From: Alteromonas sp. LOR
GTDB taxonomy: Bacteria > Pseudomonadota > Gammaproteobacteria > Enterobacterales > Alteromonadaceae
NCBI RefSeq assembly: GCF_000753865.1
Contig: NZ_JQFW01000004.1
Location: 1 to 64,000 of the forward strand
Reading direction: 5' to 3'
DNA length: 64,000 nucleotides
Numbering within the stretch: position 1 is the stretch's first letter; each line of letters starts with the position of its first letter. A program made the position numbers and the translations under genes. The notes beneath the pieces are model-generated. The model ran no database searches. It had not been told where the DNA came from and saw only the letters and a list, made by a program, of their open reading frames with translations. Below, one piece after another: positions 25,652-37,076 of the stretch.

Positions 25652-28039
25652 TTACTCTCTTAACGCGGCCCCAAACTCAGATTCCAAACCTTTCACCACA
25701 GTATCGACAGCGTGCTGAATCTCAGCTTCTTCTAAGGTTTTTTCTGGATCTTGTAAATGAAGTGACAATGCAAGGCTCTTGTACCCAGGTTCAATTCCCT
25801 TGCCTTTGTATTCATCAAACAAGTTTAGAGCAACTAGTTGATTTACGCCAATTTTTTCTATGTAAGAAAGAACATTTCCTACACGCACTTCATCTTTCAC
25901 TGTAATAGCTATATCACGACGATTAGATGGAAAACGCGATACAGGTGCAGCAGACGGTAATTTACGTTCACTAATAGCGTCTACCGCTAGTTCAAACACA
26001 AATACACGACCGTTTACGCCCAACAATTTTGTAAATTGTGGGTGAACAGCACCAATATAGCCAACTTCTTCATCGTTAAGCAAAATTTTTGCAGTCATAC
26101 CAGGATGCAACGCGCTGTGTTCGCCAGTAACAAATCGAAACTCACCGTGCTTACCGGTAAGTGCCAATAACGCTTCCACATCTGCTTTTGCATCAAAGAA
26201 ATCTACTGGGCTATCGCCTAAGTCCCAGTGCTCTTCGTTACGACGCCCTGCTACTACACCACCAATTACCTGCTGTTGCAATACACCATTTGGCGCATCT
26301 TGTTGAGGTATAAAGCGTAATCCGGTTTCAAACAGTCGAATTCGCTGTTGCTGACGCTTCTGATTGTACGCCGAAGCGCCTAACAGACCTGGCCATAAAC
26401 TTACGCGCATTACCGACATATCAGATGATATTGGGTGCGGTAACACCATGCCTTTTACATCAGGGAACAATGCGTTTTGTATTTTCGGGTCGACAAACGA
26501 ATACGTAATAGCTTCGTTATAGCCTCTACTTAATAACAACGACTTCATTGTGCCTAGCGGCAGCTGCGCTTCTTGGGAAGGCAACATGGCAAGCGTTGCG
26601 GCAGGCGCAACATTAGGAATGTTGTTGTAGCCGTAAACGCGGGCAATCTCTTCAATTAAATCTTCTTCAATTGAAATATCAAAACGATAGCTAGGTGCAA
26701 CGGCTTTCCAACCCTCAATGGTAGCGGTAACGTCTAAGCCTAAACGAGAAAGCATCTCGCTTACCTTTGCATCATCAATACTAATACCGAGCACGCGAGT
26801 TAAGCGGTCGCGACGAAGTGTAACCGTAGCTTGTTTAGGCAGTTTATCTTCTGAAACCGCTTCAACAACTGGGCCCGCTTCACCACCACAAATTTCAAGA
26901 ACAAGCGCGGTAGCGCGTTCCATTGCTTTGCGCTGTAGCTGTGGATCCACGCCACGCTCGTAACGATGTGATGCATCGGTGTGCAAACCGTACTGACGGG
27001 CACGGCCCATAATCACGTCACGACTGAAAAACGCGCTTTCAAGCAAAATGTCTTTAGTTTCAGTGGTAACACCTGAATGCAAGCCACCGAAAATACCGGC
27101 CATGGCTAACGGTTTGTTATCGTCAGCAATTACCAGCGTGTTTTCGTTAAGTGTTGCTTCTGTTTCGTCAAGCAGAGTAAGCTTTTCGCCCTCTTTTGCC
27201 ATGCGTACATTTACGTTGCCTTCAATACTGGCAAGGTTAAACGCGTGCATTGGCTGGCCAAGCTCTAGCAACACAAAGTTAGTAACATCAACAATGGGGT
27301 CGATGCTGCGAATACCGCAACGACGTAGCTTTTCAACCAACCACAGTGGCGATGCTGCTTTTACGTTAACGCCCTTAACCACACGGCCCAAATAACGTGG
27401 GCATGCGTCATCCGCGCTTAACGTAATTGATAATTTATCTTCAATAGTTGCGTCTAGGGCAGCGACTTCAGGCTCGCAAACGTCAAGGTTATTAAGTACG
27501 CCTACTTCACGGGCAATACCGCGAATACCCAAACAGTCTGCGCGGTTTGGCGTTAAATCTACTTCAATGGCGTTATCATCAAGTCCAAGGTAATCGCGAA
27601 TGTCTGTACCTATTGGCGCATCTGCAGGAAGCTCGATAATACCGTCGTGATCATCGCTTATGCCCAGCTCAGAAAAACTGCACAGCATACCGAATGACGG
27701 CTCGCCGCGAAGCTTGGCTTTTTTAATTTTAAAGTTGCCAGGCAATACCGCACCAACACAGGCTACCGCGACTTTTATGCCTAGGCGGCAGTTAGGTGCG
27801 CCACAAACGATATCTAGTAGCTCATCGCCACCTACATTGATTTTGGTAACGCGAAGCTTATCGGCATTAGGGTGCTGACCGCACTCTACCACTTCACCTA
27901 CTAGTACGCCGGTGAACTCGCCTGCAACAGGCTCTACGCCGTCTACTTCTAGGCCAGCCATGCTCAACTGTTCAGACAGCTCATGTGCCGACAGCGACGG
28001 GTTAACCCACTCTCTTAACCATTTTTCACTGAATTTCAT
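25652..28039 (-). CDS. pheT: Phenylalanyl-tRNA synthetase beta subunit
   Basis: A 795-residue subunit of the (alpha-beta)2 synthetase. In order: N-terminal B1 with an OB-type tRNA-binding domain ([21 protein letters not shown] near 48-68), B3/B4 core, B5 ([19 protein letters not shown]), catalytic-like B6/B7 region, and the C-terminal anticodon-binding FDX domain ([14 protein letters not shown]). Length matches E. coli PheT (795). It is 14 bp downstream of pheS. Confidence 0.97.
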   Translation of the reverse strand: MKFSEKWLREWVNPSLSAHELSEQLSMAGLEVDGVEPVAGEFTGVLVGEVVECGQHPNADKLRVTKINVGGDELLDIVCGAPNCRLGIKVAVACVGAVLPGNFKIKKAKLRGEPSFGMLCSFSELGISDDHDGIIELPADAPIGTDIRDYLGLDDNAIEVDLTPNRADCLGIRGIAREVGVLNNLDVCEPEVAALDATIEDKLSITLSADDACPRYLGRVVKGVNVKAASPLWLVEKLRRCGIRSIDPIVDVTNFVLLELGQPMHAFNLASIEGNVNVRMAKEGEKLTLLDETEATLNENTLVIADDNKPLAMAGIFGGLHSGVTTETKDILLESAFFSRDVIMGRARQYGLHTDASHRYERGVDPQLQRKAMERATALVLEICGGEAGPVVEAVSEDKLPKQATVTLRRDRLTRVLGISIDDAKVSEMLSRLGLDVTATIEGWKAVAPSYRFDISIEEDLIEEIARVYGYNNIPNVAPAATLAMLPSQEAQLPLGTMKSLLLSRGYNEAITYSFVDPKIQNALFPDVKGMVLPHPISSDMSVMRVSLWPGLLGASAYNQKRQQQRIRLFETGLRFIPQQDAPNGVLQQQVIGGVVAGRRNEEHWDLGDSPVDFFDAKADVEALLALTGKHGEFRFVTGEHSALHPGMTAKILLNDEEVGYIGAVHPQFTKLLGVNGRVFVFELAVDAISERKLPSAAPVSRFPSNRRDIAITVKDEVRVGNVLSYIEKIGVNQLVALNLFDEYKGKGIEPGYKSLALSLHLQDPEKTLEEAEIQHAVDTVVKGLESEFGAALRE

Positions 28040-28053
28040 GTGTACTCTCTGCC

Positions 28054-29154
<1,101 letters not shown>

Positions 29155-29304
29155 CTACGCGCCTGATATTCTCAATATTTTCCGTAGAAATGCGAAAAAT
29201 TGATAGAAACAGAGCGCTAAAAAAAAGATATCGGGGATTTTGCTGTAGGTATTTGGGGGAGTGAAAGATGGAATTAGTTAATTTAGAGCGATCTTTGAAA
29301 AATA

Positions 29305-29337
29305 GAAAAGAAAAAGGCGAGCATCCTGCTCGCCTTT
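29305..29337 (-). terminator. Rho-independent terminator of infC-rpmI-rplT
   Basis: A perfect 11-bp stem (AAAGGCGAGCA with TGCTCGCCTTT, 29313-29337) and a 3-nt loop. On the minus strand it runs into TTTTTCTTTTC. It lies just beyond the rplT stop. Confidence 0.92.
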
Positions 29338-29370
29338 CCCCGAAAGAACTTAAACTTAATTAGTTAATAA

Positions 29371-29727
29371 TTAAGCTAATGCGCCTTTAGCCGCTTCGAC
29401 TAATGCGCTAAAAGCTGCTTTGTCATGAACTGCGATGTCGGCAAGGATCTTACGATCGATTTCAACAGACGCTTTCTTCAAACCGTTAATGAAACGGCTG
29501 TATGACAAACCATTTTGACGTGACGCAGCATTGATACGTGCAATCCATAACTGACGGAATTGACGTTTACGCTGACGACGGTCGCGGTAAGCATATTGAC
29601 CAGCTTTAGTTACAGCTTGTACCGCTACGCGATAAACTCGTGAACGAGCGCCGTAATACCCTTTTGCCTGCTTGAGGACTTTTTTGTGACGAGCACGTGC
29701 AACCGTACCGCGTTTTACTCTAGCCAT
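29371..29727 (-). CDS. rplT: 50S ribosomal protein L20
   Basis: A 118-residue, very basic ribosomal protein that binds 23S rRNA early in large-subunit assembly. The sequence from [20 protein letters not shown] through [11 protein letters not shown] to [12 protein letters not shown] is unmistakable L20. It is 18 bp after rpmI in the conserved infC-rpmI-rplT operon. In E. coli L20 also represses rpmI-rplT translation; the equivalent RNA site was not identified here. Confidence 0.98.
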   Translation of the reverse strand: MARVKRGTVARARHKKVLKQAKGYYGARSRVYRVAVQAVTKAGQYAYRDRRQRKRQFRQLWIARINAASRQNGLSYSRFINGLKKASVEIDRKILADIAVHDKAAFSALVEAAKGALA

Positions 29728-29745
29728 TCTTTAGTCTCCTAAGTC

Positions 29746-29943
29746 TTAAACGTACGGCAACATGCGCTGAACTAATTTAGTATCAGAATCATGAACCAAT
29801 TTTTTGCCACGTAACTGGCGTTTACGCTTAGTACTCTTCTTAGTCAGAATGTGACGTAAGTGAGACTGCTTGCTTTTAAAGCGACCAGAGCCCGTTTTCT
29901 TGAAACGCTTGGCGGCACCGCTTACAGATTTCATTTTAGGCAT
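29746..29943 (-). CDS. rpmI: 50S ribosomal protein L35
   Basis: A 65-residue basic ribosomal protein ([19 protein letters not shown] at the start, then [19 protein letters not shown]). Length and sequence match L35. The gap to infC is 117 bp, larger than the other operon spacings. In enterobacteria this stretch takes part in L20-mediated translational control, so such a role here is plausible but not shown. Confidence 0.98.
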   Translation of the reverse strand: MPKMKSVSGAAKRFKKTGSGRFKSKQSHLRHILTKKSTKRKRQLRGKKLVHDSDTKLVQRMLPYV

Positions 29944-30060
29944 TGCTAAAACTCCGCATTGTTTTGTATCGACATGTTCAGCGTGCAGTCGCTTAATTGT
30001 CGGTTAATGTTTGCAGCAAGGTGTTTCAGGGTGCAGATTCCTGAAAACTTTAGACCGTTA

Positions 30061-30600
30061 CTACTTCTTAGTTGGGGCTAGCACCATAATCATCTGGCGG
30101 CCTTCCACGCGACGTGGAAAAGATTCGCAATTTGCGATCTCTTCTAAATCGTTTTTAACGCGATTTAGTAGGTCTATACCGATGTCTTGGTGCGCCATTT
30201 CACGTCCGCGGAAGCGGATTGTGACTTTGGCTTTATCACCACCTTCGAGAAAGCGACGCAGGTTGCGCAGTTTTACCTGGTAATCGCCTTCATCAGTGCC
30301 AGGGCGAAATTTAATCTCCTTGACCTGAATTTGCTTTTGTTTTTTCTTCTGCTCTTTCTGAGCTTTACTCTTTTCGAAGACGAACTTGCCATAGTCCATA
30401 ACTTTACAGACTGGCGGCTCAGCATTCGGACTGATTTCTACAAGATCTAAGGTAGCTTCTTCCGCTAGCTGCGTTGCTTCAGCGAGTGAAACTACGCCAA
30501 CCTGTTCTCCGTCTTTGCCAATTAAACGTACTTCTTTGGCTTTAATCTCATCGTTAATGCGGGCTTTGTCGCCCTGAGCCTTATTGTTAGCGCCTTTAAT
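30061..30600 (-). CDS. infC: Translation initiation factor IF-3, AUU start
   Basis: A 179-residue factor that prevents subunit association and checks the start codon. Core motifs: [40 protein letters not shown] and the C-domain [16 protein letters not shown]. The start is ATT at 30600: GGAGG lies eight bases upstream, and residues after it align with the E. coli IF-3 N-terminus, itself encoded with AUU. No ATG exists nearby; a TTG five codons upstream overlaps the ribosome site. An AUU start lets IF-3 repress its own translation, a known mechanism in E. coli. Confidence 0.95.
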   Translation of the reverse strand: MKGANNKAQGDKARINDEIKAKEVRLIGKDGEQVGVVSLAEATQLAEEATLDLVEISPNAEPPVCKVMDYGKFVFEKSKAQKEQKKKQKQIQVKEIKFRPGTDEGDYQVKLRNLRRFLEGGDKAKVTIRFRGREMAHQDIGIDLLNRVKNDLEEIANCESFPRRVEGRQMIMVLAPTKK

Positions 30601-30713
30601 GTGGTATTCCTCCAAACATTTAATTCTTTCGTTTGTTTTTGTGATGCCGTATTCAGCATGAAATTTGAGTCAAAAACAAACTCCGGTGTGCATTATACAC
30701 AAATTTTGCTCAA

Positions 30714-32630
30714 CTACTTAATGGTCTTTGCCATAACTTCTTGTTGAGACATGGCAATAAAGTCTTCCAGGCTCATTTTGCCTAGGTCATCGCCGCGACG
30801 TGAGCGTACTGCTACTTCGCCCGATTCCATTTCTTTATCGCCTACTACTAGCATATACGGGATACGCTTAAGCGTGTGCTCACGGATTTTAAAGCCAATC
30901 TTCTCATTTCTCAAGTCAGACTTTGCTCTAAACCCTAAATCGTGCAGTTTTTTTACACAATCTTTCGCGTAATCTGCCTGTTTGTCAGTAATATTCATTA
31001 CTACCACCTGTTGTGGTGCTAACCATAACGGGTAGAAACCGGCAAACTCTTCGGTAAGTATACCGATGAAACGCTCTAACGAACCCAAAATCGCTCTGTG
31101 GATCATTACAGGTACTTTTCGTTCGCCATCTTCAGCAACGTAAGTAGACCCTAAACGACCAGGCATCGAGAAATCGAGCTGCACAGTACCACATTGCCAT
31201 GCTCTGTCTAGACAATCGTGTAAAGTAAATTCAATTTTAGGGCCGTAGAACGCACCTTCACCCGGTTGATATTCAAATTCAATATCATTGGCTTTTAATG
31301 CTTCAGCTAGTGCTGCTTCCGACTTATCCCAAATTTCATCAGCCCCTACTCGCTTTTCAGGTCGAGTAGACAATTTCACTGCCACTTTGTCGAAGCCAAA
31401 TGCTGCATAAGTCTCATACACCATTCTTATACAGCCGCTAACCTCTTCTAAGATCTGCTCTTCTGTACAAAAAATATGGGCATCGTCTTGAGTAAACCCA
31501 CGAACTCGCATTAAACCGTGTAGTGCGCCTGAGGGCTCATTGCGGTGGCAACAGCCGAATTCAGCCATACGCAGCGGTAAATCGCGGTAAGACTTAAGGC
31601 CTTGGTTAAATATTTGAACGTGACCTGGGCAGTTCATCGGTTTAACCGCGTACTCGCGCTTTTCCGACTCGGTAGTAAACATGTTTTCTGCGTACTTGTC
31701 CCAGTGTCCACTTTTTTCCCACAAGCTGCGGTCCATCATTAATGGGCCTTTCACTTCGTCGTAGTTGTATTGGCGAAGTTTTGTGCGAATGAAGCTTTCT
31801 AGCTCTGTGTATATAGACCAACCGTCATTGTGCCAAAACACCATACCTGGCGCTTCTTCTTGCCAATGGAATAAGTTTAGTGCTTTACCAATTTTACGGT
31901 GGTCACGCTTTTCAGCTTCTTCAAGTCGTTGTAAATACGACTTCAATTGTTTCTTATCTGCCCATGCTGTGCCGTAAATACGCTGCAGCATTTTGTTATC
32001 GCTGTCGCCGCGCCAGTAAGCACCAGCCACCTTCATTAGCTTAAAGTGATGGCAAAACTTCATGTTTGGTACATGAGGGCCACGGCACATGTCGGTATAT
32101 TCTTCGTGAATATACAGTGCTGGGCGGTCATCCTTGCTGATGTTTTCATCAAGAATTTCAATTTTGTAGTCTTCACCACGCTCTGCAAAGGCATCGCGAG
32201 CTTCTTGCCAACTTACTTTGTTTTTTACAACGTTATAGTTTGTTTTGGCAAGCTCTAGCATACGTTTTTCAAGCTTGGTTAAATCTTCCTGAGTCAGGCT
32301 TTCTTCCATATCAACATCGTAGTAAAACCCGTTGTCGATAATAGGTCCAATGGCCATTTTCGTGTTTGGCCATAGCTGCTTTATTGCGTGGCCTAACAAG
32401 TGAGCACAGCTGTGGCGAAGAATATCTAGGCCGTCGTCGTCTTTTGCGGTAATAATTTGAAGCTTTGCGTCAGCATCAATCATGTCAACAGCGTCAACAA
32501 GCTCGCCGTTTACTTTTCCGGCAATCGTTGCTTTGGCTAAACCAGGGCCAATGTCGTTTGCAACGTCAAGTACAGAAACAGCGTTGTCGAAAGCGCGTTG
32601 GCTTCCATCAGGAAGGGTAATTACAGGCAT
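30714..32630 (-). CDS. thrS: Threonyl-tRNA synthetase
   Basis: A 638-residue class II synthetase. The N-terminal TGS domain ([18 protein letters not shown]) is followed by the editing domain ([16 protein letters not shown], with the HxxxH zinc/editing histidines) and the catalytic core (motif 2 [18 protein letters not shown], motif 3 [15 protein letters not shown]). Then comes the anticodon-binding domain. Start at 32630 has AAGGAAC upstream; 15 upstream in-frame codons are not family-like. It is the first gene of the minus-strand translation block. Confidence 0.97.
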   Translation of the reverse strand: MPVITLPDGSQRAFDNAVSVLDVANDIGPGLAKATIAGKVNGELVDAVDMIDADAKLQIITAKDDDGLDILRHSCAHLLGHAIKQLWPNTKMAIGPIIDNGFYYDVDMEESLTQEDLTKLEKRMLELAKTNYNVVKNKVSWQEARDAFAERGEDYKIEILDENISKDDRPALYIHEEYTDMCRGPHVPNMKFCHHFKLMKVAGAYWRGDSDNKMLQRIYGTAWADKKQLKSYLQRLEEAEKRDHRKIGKALNLFHWQEEAPGMVFWHNDGWSIYTELESFIRTKLRQYNYDEVKGPLMMDRSLWEKSGHWDKYAENMFTTESEKREYAVKPMNCPGHVQIFNQGLKSYRDLPLRMAEFGCCHRNEPSGALHGLMRVRGFTQDDAHIFCTEEQILEEVSGCIRMVYETYAAFGFDKVAVKLSTRPEKRVGADEIWDKSEAALAEALKANDIEFEYQPGEGAFYGPKIEFTLHDCLDRAWQCGTVQLDFSMPGRLGSTYVAEDGERKVPVMIHRAILGSLERFIGILTEEFAGFYPLWLAPQQVVVMNITDKQADYAKDCVKKLHDLGFRAKSDLRNEKIGFKIREHTLKRIPYMLVVGDKEMESGEVAVRSRRGDDLGKMSLEDFIAMSQQEVMAKTIK

Positions 32631-33036
32631 GAATGTTCCTTTACAGTGGTGACGCCTACTCTGCGCCACTTGCATATTTAAAGTTTGAGCGTGGAATACG
32701 CTATTCGTATTTCTCCAACGTTCGTGTTTATCCCGCTTACACCATTAATTTTACGGCAGGCGTTGTCACTCAAAAACCGTAGCGCCAAAGAATTAAAGCA
32801 AAGGGTAAAAACAAAGTACAAAATAATGCACAACGTTGAATTATTAATATGTTTTCGATGGGCGATTATAACGAGTGTATGCACAACTTCAATGATGAAA
32901 GCAGGTTTCATCAACTAATTGGCATTCAATCGCTTAATTTGAATGCTTTTCCTTAAAGACACTTGCCATTAACCGTGCATTTTTTGTGATTTGCTCCATA
33001 CTTTAACTCTGTTCAAAATTTAACCACAGGTGTGTT
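32631..33036. other. Divergent intergenic region, thrS leader side
   Basis: About 400 bases between thrS and the fructosamine-kinase gene. AT-rich, no convincing gene. In E. coli the thrS leader folds into a tRNA-like operator bound by ThrRS; a counterpart could lie here but I could not establish it by eye. Confidence 0.4.
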
Positions 33037-33930
33037 ATGTGGCATTTCATCAGCGAACATATTTCTGAAGCAACAGGTCAATTTTTTAATTGCCAGCGCG
33101 CAGAGCCCGTAACAGGTGGCCATACTCACGCATGCTTTATTATCAAGGATGAAAGCCATCGATACTTTGTCAAAACACGGCTGTACGATGATACCCAGCA
33201 ACTATTTCATGAGGCTGAAGGGTTAGAAGCGCTATCACAAACCAACACAATTTTGGTGCCCAAGGTTATCTGCCACGGAGTTACCAAAAACGAAACACCC
33301 AATATGGAATATTTAGTGTTATGCCACTGCCGTTTTGTTACGCCTGATTTGAACAGCTATTTTGTGATGGGAGAAAAACTTGCGCAGCTGCATAGCGTAA
33401 ATGCCTATACGAGCTATGGCTGGCCACACGATAATTTTATTGGTTTAAGTATTCAAACCAATGGGCGCGCGGCGTCTTGGGCAGATTTTTTTGCTGAACG
33501 GCGAATAGGAAGCATGCTTGAGCGCTTAATTGCCAGTAATGTATGGCAAAAAAGTGATGGTAATGCCGATGATATTGTTGAATACGCTCGCAATGTGCTT
33601 AGCTTACACCAGCCCCACCCTTCGCTACTGCATGGAGACTTGTGGCAGGGCAATATAGGCTTTACTGCGAAAGGCCCGGTAATTTACGACCCTGCTGTAT
33701 ATGTGGGTGATGCAGAAACAGATCTGGCCATGGCCGAGTTGTTTGGTGGCTTCCCCGATATTTTTTTTAAAGGCTATAACAATGCCTCACCCATTGAAAA
33801 AAATTACATTCAAAGAAAACCAATCTATCAGCTTTACCATATTTTAAACCACGGGTTATTATTCGGCGCTCATTATATCGTTCAAGCAAAAGACATTATT
33901 AGCGATATTCAGCGTACGAAATACGCATAG
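33037..33930 (+). CDS. Fructosamine kinase family protein
   Basis: A 297-residue aminoglycoside-phosphotransferase-fold kinase of the fructosamine/ketosamine-3-kinase family. These enzymes phosphorylate sugar adducts on protein lysines and trigger deglycation. Visible: GGHTHACFIIKD (ATP lid region), the catalytic loop LLHGDLWQGNIG, and the DFG-like metal motif VIYDPAVYVGDAETDLAM. ATG follows AGGTG. The pteridine-reductase-like gene follows 23 bp downstream on the same strand. Confidence 0.87.
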   Translation: MWHFISEHISEATGQFFNCQRAEPVTGGHTHACFIIKDESHRYFVKTRLYDDTQQLFHEAEGLEALSQTNTILVPKVICHGVTKNETPNMEYLVLCHCRFVTPDLNSYFVMGEKLAQLHSVNAYTSYGWPHDNFIGLSIQTNGRAASWADFFAERRIGSMLERLIASNVWQKSDGNADDIVEYARNVLSLHQPHPSLLHGDLWQGNIGFTAKGPVIYDPAVYVGDAETDLAMAELFGGFPDIFFKGYNNASPIEKNYIQRKPIYQLYHILNHGLLFGAHYIVQAKDIISDIQRTKYA

Positions 33931-33953
33931 CGTAAATACAAAAGTGAGTTTTT

Positions 33954-34748
33954 ATGGAAGACAACGGCCTTAATGCGTTTGCAGCCAACAATGTTTACAA
34001 GGAAAGCGTAACGCCTGTCGTATTGGTAACTGGCGCTGCAAAGCGCATCGGCGCGACAATAGCTCGTCGACTTCACGCAAGTGGATATGCAGTCATCATT
34101 CATTTCTCCACGTCTTCAAATGAGGCAAATGGCTTAGTTAACGAACTCAATCAATCTCGCGAAAATTCTGCTGCCTGCCTTCAGGGCGATCTATGCGATA
34201 AAGACAGCGTACAAAGATTAGCTGAACAGTCAGTGGCTATCTGGGGGCGATTAGACTTACTGGTCAACAATGCATCGAGTTTTTATCCCACGCCCCTCGG
34301 CGAAATTACCGAAGACGACTGGTCGTCATTAGTGGGTAGCAATGTGAAAGGCCCGTTGTTTTTGTCTCAAGCATTAACGCCAGCACTGACAAACAGTAAA
34401 GGCAGCGTTATCAATATGATAGATATGCACATTGATAGACCGTTGCCTAAACACAGCGTGTATTTATTGGCAAAAGCAGGGTTAGCATCACTCACGCGCT
34501 CTATGGCGATAGACCTTGCACCAGAGGTTAGAGTAAACGGTATTGCCCCCGGCGCTATACTATGGCCAGAGCGGGAGATGAACGAGCAAGACAAAAAGCG
34601 TTTACTCGACAGCGTTCCACTTCGCCAACTTGGAAACCCAGAAGATATTGCAGAAACGCTGATGTTTCTTGTTTCTGCGCCTTATATAACGGGGCAAATT
34701 ATCTATGTGGATGGCGGCCGAAGCCTTTATACCAGCGCTGAAATATAA
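33954..34748 (+). CDS. Pteridine-reductase-like SDR (FolM-type)
   Basis: A 264-residue short-chain dehydrogenase. The N-terminal dinucleotide site is TGAAKRIG, typical of pteridine reductase/FolM proteins that reduce dihydrobiopterin or dihydromonapterin with NADPH. The catalytic YLLAKAG (Tyr-x3-Lys) and C-terminal YITGQIIYVDGGRSL are present. A tetrahydromonapterin role is the best guess. It probably forms an operon with the kinase upstream and the DUF3080 lipoprotein 36 bp downstream. Confidence 0.82.
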   Translation: MEDNGLNAFAANNVYKESVTPVVLVTGAAKRIGATIARRLHASGYAVIIHFSTSSNEANGLVNELNQSRENSAACLQGDLCDKDSVQRLAEQSVAIWGRLDLLVNNASSFYPTPLGEITEDDWSSLVGSNVKGPLFLSQALTPALTNSKGSVINMIDMHIDRPLPKHSVYLLAKAGLASLTRSMAIDLAPEVRVNGIAPGAILWPEREMNEQDKKRLLDSVPLRQLGNPEDIAETLMFLVSAPYITGQIIYVDGGRSLYTSAEI

Positions 34749-34784
34749 AGCGAAAGAGCTCAATTAAAAAGAGACGCACAATCT

Positions 34785-35897
34785 ATGATGAAGTTTCAAC
34801 GTTTTACATTCGCTATGCCTTTTACACGCGCTATGCTTTTTACACGCGACTTGCCTTACACGCCAACATTCGCACCGGCTTCGCGGTACGTGTTCGCTGC
34901 AATCGCCATCATTTTGCTATCGGGGTGTTTTGGGCAAGAAACGGTAAAAGATAGTCTTGATAATTATCAGGGGCGGCTTTCTCGAGTATTAGACACTCCA
35001 TTACCGGAGACGGTTGTGAAACCGTTGCCAAAACTGACAGACGGCTCGCAATTAAAGTACAACATTGAAGGGTTGAGCATAAACTTACGAGAGTTTTATG
35101 CCATATTAGACTGCGAGTTAGGACGAGTTGTTGCCGAACGCAATACGTCCCTTGGCAAAAGCCAGTTGCCATCTCAGCGCTTAGTGTATGAAAGTAAGCT
35201 GCTGTCGGTGTTTTCAGCCTGTGAAAACTCACTGAGAGAAACTGACACAAAGCTAGCCGATACGCTGGCCGCTTGGAAAGAAGCAAAAGAGGCTGACTAC
35301 ACGCAAAGCTGGGCTAACCTTATTCAAACCAGCAAAGAGTTGCGCCTAGGTTTAAATAGCCCTGAGCGCCTCCTTGCCACTGAGAACAACAAAGATGCGT
35401 TAGCCAGTATTAATAGCTTATACTTTCTGGATGAGCTATTAGCCCCCGCGGCGTTAAGCAAAAGTATTGATAGCAGCGAGTTAGAAGCACAGCTTAAGAT
35501 AATTCTTTCTTCGCGACTGCCGGCGAGTTTATGGCAAACGCAGCAAACCCTTGCTACTACTTTACCAAAGCTCACAGAGTCTCTTGCCCCCCAACTCAAT
35601 GCCATTGCTTGCCCAGAGGGTCGCGCGAGTGATACCGCTAAAATTCTTCGTAATGTGTTTTATTTGTTTTTTATTGAAGAAATTCAGCCCGTGGGCAGTT
35701 TGGTAAACAACTACCACTACAAACTGATGCCGTTATGGGAAAAGTGGCAAGACAACCCGGCGCTTCACAGTTCATTTAAGCGCTATATTAACCAACAAGC
35801 TAACATAGGATTTGCTACATACAGCAATGCCATGCAGGAACATGTTTCTATGTGGCAGCAGTTTTTAGGTCGCTGTAATTTATCACCGGTGGCGTAA
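34785..35897 (+). CDS. DUF3080 lipoprotein
   Basis: A 370-residue predicted lipoprotein of unknown function (DUF3080). The lipobox LLSGC near residue 48 follows the hydrophobic stretch YVFAAIAIILL. The mature part is alpha-helical with few hydrophobic runs. The N-terminus is odd: before the signal core it carries MPFTRA/MLFTRD repeats from an 18-bp duplication (34811-34850). Met17 (MLFTRD) would give a more normal signal peptide length, so the start is uncertain. Confidence 0.68.
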   Translation: MMKFQRFTFAMPFTRAMLFTRDLPYTPTFAPASRYVFAAIAIILLSGCFGQETVKDSLDNYQGRLSRVLDTPLPETVVKPLPKLTDGSQLKYNIEGLSINLREFYAILDCELGRVVAERNTSLGKSQLPSQRLVYESKLLSVFSACENSLRETDTKLADTLAAWKEAKEADYTQSWANLIQTSKELRLGLNSPERLLATENNKDALASINSLYFLDELLAPAALSKSIDSSELEAQLKIILSSRLPASLWQTQQTLATTLPKLTESLAPQLNAIACPEGRASDTAKILRNVFYLFFIEEIQPVGSLVNNYHYKLMPLWEKWQDNPALHSSFKRYINQQANIGFATYSNAMQEHVSMWQQFLGRCNLSPVA

Positions 35898-35920
35898 ATG
35901 TACCGTCACATTCTGTAATA

Positions 35921-35936
35921 AATTGCATAAGCAATT
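35921..35936. promoter_or_regulatory. Inverted repeat upstream of rpiR
   Basis: AATTGC and GCAATT flank ATAA, a 6-bp inverted repeat with a 4-base centre, about 80 bp before the regulator gene. It may be an operator of the RpiR protein or of another regulator; this is inference. Confidence 0.3.
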
Positions 35937-35942
35937 GGAATC

Positions 35943-36017
35943 ATGGAATACTCTTATCAAATCACTATTTCTAAAAATGGCGTTAGCGCTGATGAGCTGT
36001 TGCAAAAAAGACCATGA
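35943..36017 (+). CDS. Possible 24-codon leader ORF overlapping rpiR start
   Basis: ATG at 35943 opens a frame encoding MEYSYQITISKNGVSADELL and a few more residues. It ends in TGA at 36015-36017, overlapping the ATG of the RpiR gene (36014) in an ATGA arrangement. Such overlap can couple translation. The ribosome site (TTGGAA) is weak and no family is recognised, so it may be chance. Confidence 0.25.
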   Translation: MEYSYQITISKNGVSADELLQKRP

Positions 36018-36859
36018 CTAAAAAAAGAGCGAATAAAAGCCCAAACGACGTTTTAGAGCAAATAGCACAGCATTATGCAACGCTGTCTCCTGCGGGCAAG
36101 GCAATAGCGCACTACCTTCAAAAAAATCCAATTGCAGTGCTATCGCAGTCAACATCGCTGATTGCGGAAAATGTAGGTACATCTAAGGCCACGGTAAGCC
36201 GGTTCTTTCGCCAGGTTGGCTTTGAATCTCACCAGCAAGCAAGAGCCTCACTCACCACACTGCGGGAACAGGGCGTGCCTATTGCCTCAGACAATAATGA
36301 AAAACACCATTTTGATAGTGAAGTACAAAACCTAGCGGCAAGTTTTGATGGTATAGCTGTTGAAGAGCTAACCTCTATTGCTACATTGCTGGCCAATGCT
36401 GGGCAAGTAACCCTTATTGGATTTCGAAACGCCTACCCTATTGCCCTTCACTTTCGCCAACAGTTAAAGCAAATACGAGCGTCGGTTCGAGTGCTTCCTC
36501 AGCCCGGACAGACACTCAGTGAGGATATTATCGACCTTACTGATAAAGACGTAGTGGTTTTGTTTGGCTTTCGCCGTCGCACTCGCCAATTTAAGTTTGT
36601 GCTCGAAAACATCAAGCACTGTAAAACCGTGTTAATTACCGATCCCACCGGTCAGGGCTATAAACGCCTTGTCGACCACCTTTTGGTATCGCATATCGGC
36701 AGTGATGCCCCCTTTGACAGCTACGCTGCACCAATGAGCCTAGTTGCTACGCTGTGTAACTTAACGTATACCAAACTTGGCTTAACGGCCTCTACGCGTG
36801 TTGATGCCATTACTGAAATTTACAAGCAAATGGATGAATTGGAGGACTCCGAACGATAA
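36014..36859 (+). CDS. MurR/RpiR family transcriptional regulator
   Basis: A 281-residue regulator. The N-terminal helix-turn-helix (about 46-70, SLIAENVGTSKATVSRFFRQ) is of the RpiR type, and the C-terminal half is a SIS domain (VTLIGFRNAYPIALHFRQQL, then VVLFGFRRRTRQF) that normally binds a phosphosugar or other effector. It directly precedes the amidase/HpxW/PucG genes and is the likely local regulator. Two palindromic boxes in front of the next gene are good candidates for its operators. Confidence 0.88.
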   Translation: MTKKRANKSPNDVLEQIAQHYATLSPAGKAIAHYLQKNPIAVLSQSTSLIAENVGTSKATVSRFFRQVGFESHQQARASLTTLREQGVPIASDNNEKHHFDSEVQNLAASFDGIAVEELTSIATLLANAGQVTLIGFRNAYPIALHFRQQLKQIRASVRVLPQPGQTLSEDIIDLTDKDVVVLFGFRRRTRQFKFVLENIKHCKTVLITDPTGQGYKRLVDHLLVSHIGSDAPFDSYAAPMSLVATLCNLTYTKLGLTASTRVDAITEIYKQMDELEDSER

Positions 36860-37012
36860 TCAAGCCTCATTTCTTTTAAGTCCCTTATGTGAGTGCATTT
36901 ATCCAGCATTATTTTGTTGCTTGTAAAAGTCTAATCAACAAGGCATTTTCGAACCCCTTAAAAAATACTTTCGTTTAATAGCCTCATTAATATAAAGATG
37001 CATGAGACAAAA

Positions 37013-37057
37013 GGAACAATTGTTTCTCTTGACATTATTTTGAAACGATTGTTTCAT
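37013..37057 (+). promoter_or_regulatory. Paired palindromic operator overlapping amidase promoter
   Basis: GGAACAATTGTTTC (37013-37026) and GAAACGATTGTTTC (37042-37055) are near-perfect palindromes 29 bp apart. TTGACA (37029-37034) lies between them as a -35 element. A 17-bp spacer leads to TTTCAT as a weak -10 overlapping the second box. A repressor bound here would block the promoter. The RpiR protein encoded just upstream is the obvious candidate. Confidence 0.65.
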
Positions 37058-37076
37058 AGGGTATTGAAAAATTATA

